Shown: positions 14,287-14,373 of the stretch, piece after piece
Numbering within the stretch: the stretch's first letter is position 1
Layout: each line of letters starts with the position of its first letter
Assembly: GCA_964419335.1 (NCBI GenBank)
Contig: CAYQOX010000080.1
Location: 1-14,373 of the forward strand
Length of the DNA: 14,373 nt
Source: CAYQOX01 sp964419335
Lineage (GTDB): Bacteria > Hinthialibacterota > Hinthialibacteria > Hinthialibacterales > Hinthialibacteraceae
Direction of reading: 5' to 3'
The notes under the pieces: generated by a model
The model's database searches: none
What the model was told of the DNA's origin: nothing
What the model saw: the letters and a program-made list of their open reading frames with translations, nothing else
Made by a program: the position numbers and the translations under genes

Positions 14287-14334
14287 AAAAAAAACCTCCC
14301 CAGGGTGGAGAATATCCGCCTTGGGGAGTTTTTT
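14287..14334. terminator. Rho-independent terminator, probably bidirectional
   Basis: A 14-bp stem (14296-14309 with 14315-14328, including two G-U pairs) closes a 5-nt loop. It is flanked by a run of eight A (14287-14294) and six T (14329-14334). It lies 18 nt after the stop of the Tat-exported gene and could also serve a convergent gene beyond the window. Confidence 0.85.
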
Positions 14335-14373
14335 GTGGATTACTTTTCGATAGACGACCCCTGCCATATTTTT

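Noticed and set aside
13600..14367. 255-codon minus-strand frame opposite the Tat-exported gene
   Set aside because: It runs across the strong terminator and the coding strand has a clear Tat signal and ribosome site; the antisense product shows no family features.

Overview
The window reads as chromosomal DNA from a motile, diderm bacterium of moderate GC with strong Shine-Dalgarno sites (AAGGAGG type). A flagellar filament cluster fills the left half and a hopanoid-precursor (squalene) operon the middle. The right end carries a DUF1080-type lipoprotein and a Tat-exported protein. DUF1080 proteins together with Tat-exported proteins of unknown function are common in Planctomycetota, Verrucomicrobiota and several uncultured phyla, and hpnCDE also occurs there. 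That points to the PVC/FCB-like or candidate-phylum world, but nothing here fixes the taxonomy.

Layout. 1-741 is non-coding and looks like an unusually long flagellin leader. It has a sigma-28-like promoter at 201-227, a family of YTCGCACC repeats, and a CsrA-type hairpin just ahead of the ribosome binding site. Then come fliC (742-3330, a very large flagellin), a strong hairpin without a U-tract, flaG (3465-3860) and a rho-independent terminator (3951-3983). A second sigma-28-like promoter (4130-4156) precedes fliD (4211-6589), followed by fliS (6708-7277) and a bidirectional terminator (7304-7331) shared with a convergent gene for a small membrane-anchored, Cache-like protein (7332-7880, minus).

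Divergent from that gene is the tightly packed hpnC-hpnD-hpnE operon (7981-11140). It should convert two farnesyl diphosphates to squalene through presqualene diphosphate and hydroxysqualene. No squalene-hopene cyclase is in the window.

Next is a toxin-antitoxin locus with an intact hicB antitoxin (11291-11512). The adjacent hicA toxin frame (11514-11723) is recognisable from end to end but interrupted by one in-frame TAA. A 60-residue acidic protein of unknown function follows (11922-12104); its 3' end overlaps tail-to-tail the DUF1080 lipoprotein gene (12059-12760, minus). Divergent from the latter is a Tat-exported protein (12847-14268) closed by a strong terminator (14287-14334).

How the parts work together: FliC is the filament subunit, FliS its cytoplasmic chaperone, FliD the filament cap, and FlaG a filament-length/assembly accessory protein. 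The fliC leader signals suggest late-class (sigma-28) transcription plus CsrA-type translational control. The most notable observations are that leader, the duplicated module inside the flagellin, an EF-hand-like loop in FliD, and the nonsense-interrupted hicA. I did not find a clearly new multi-gene system.
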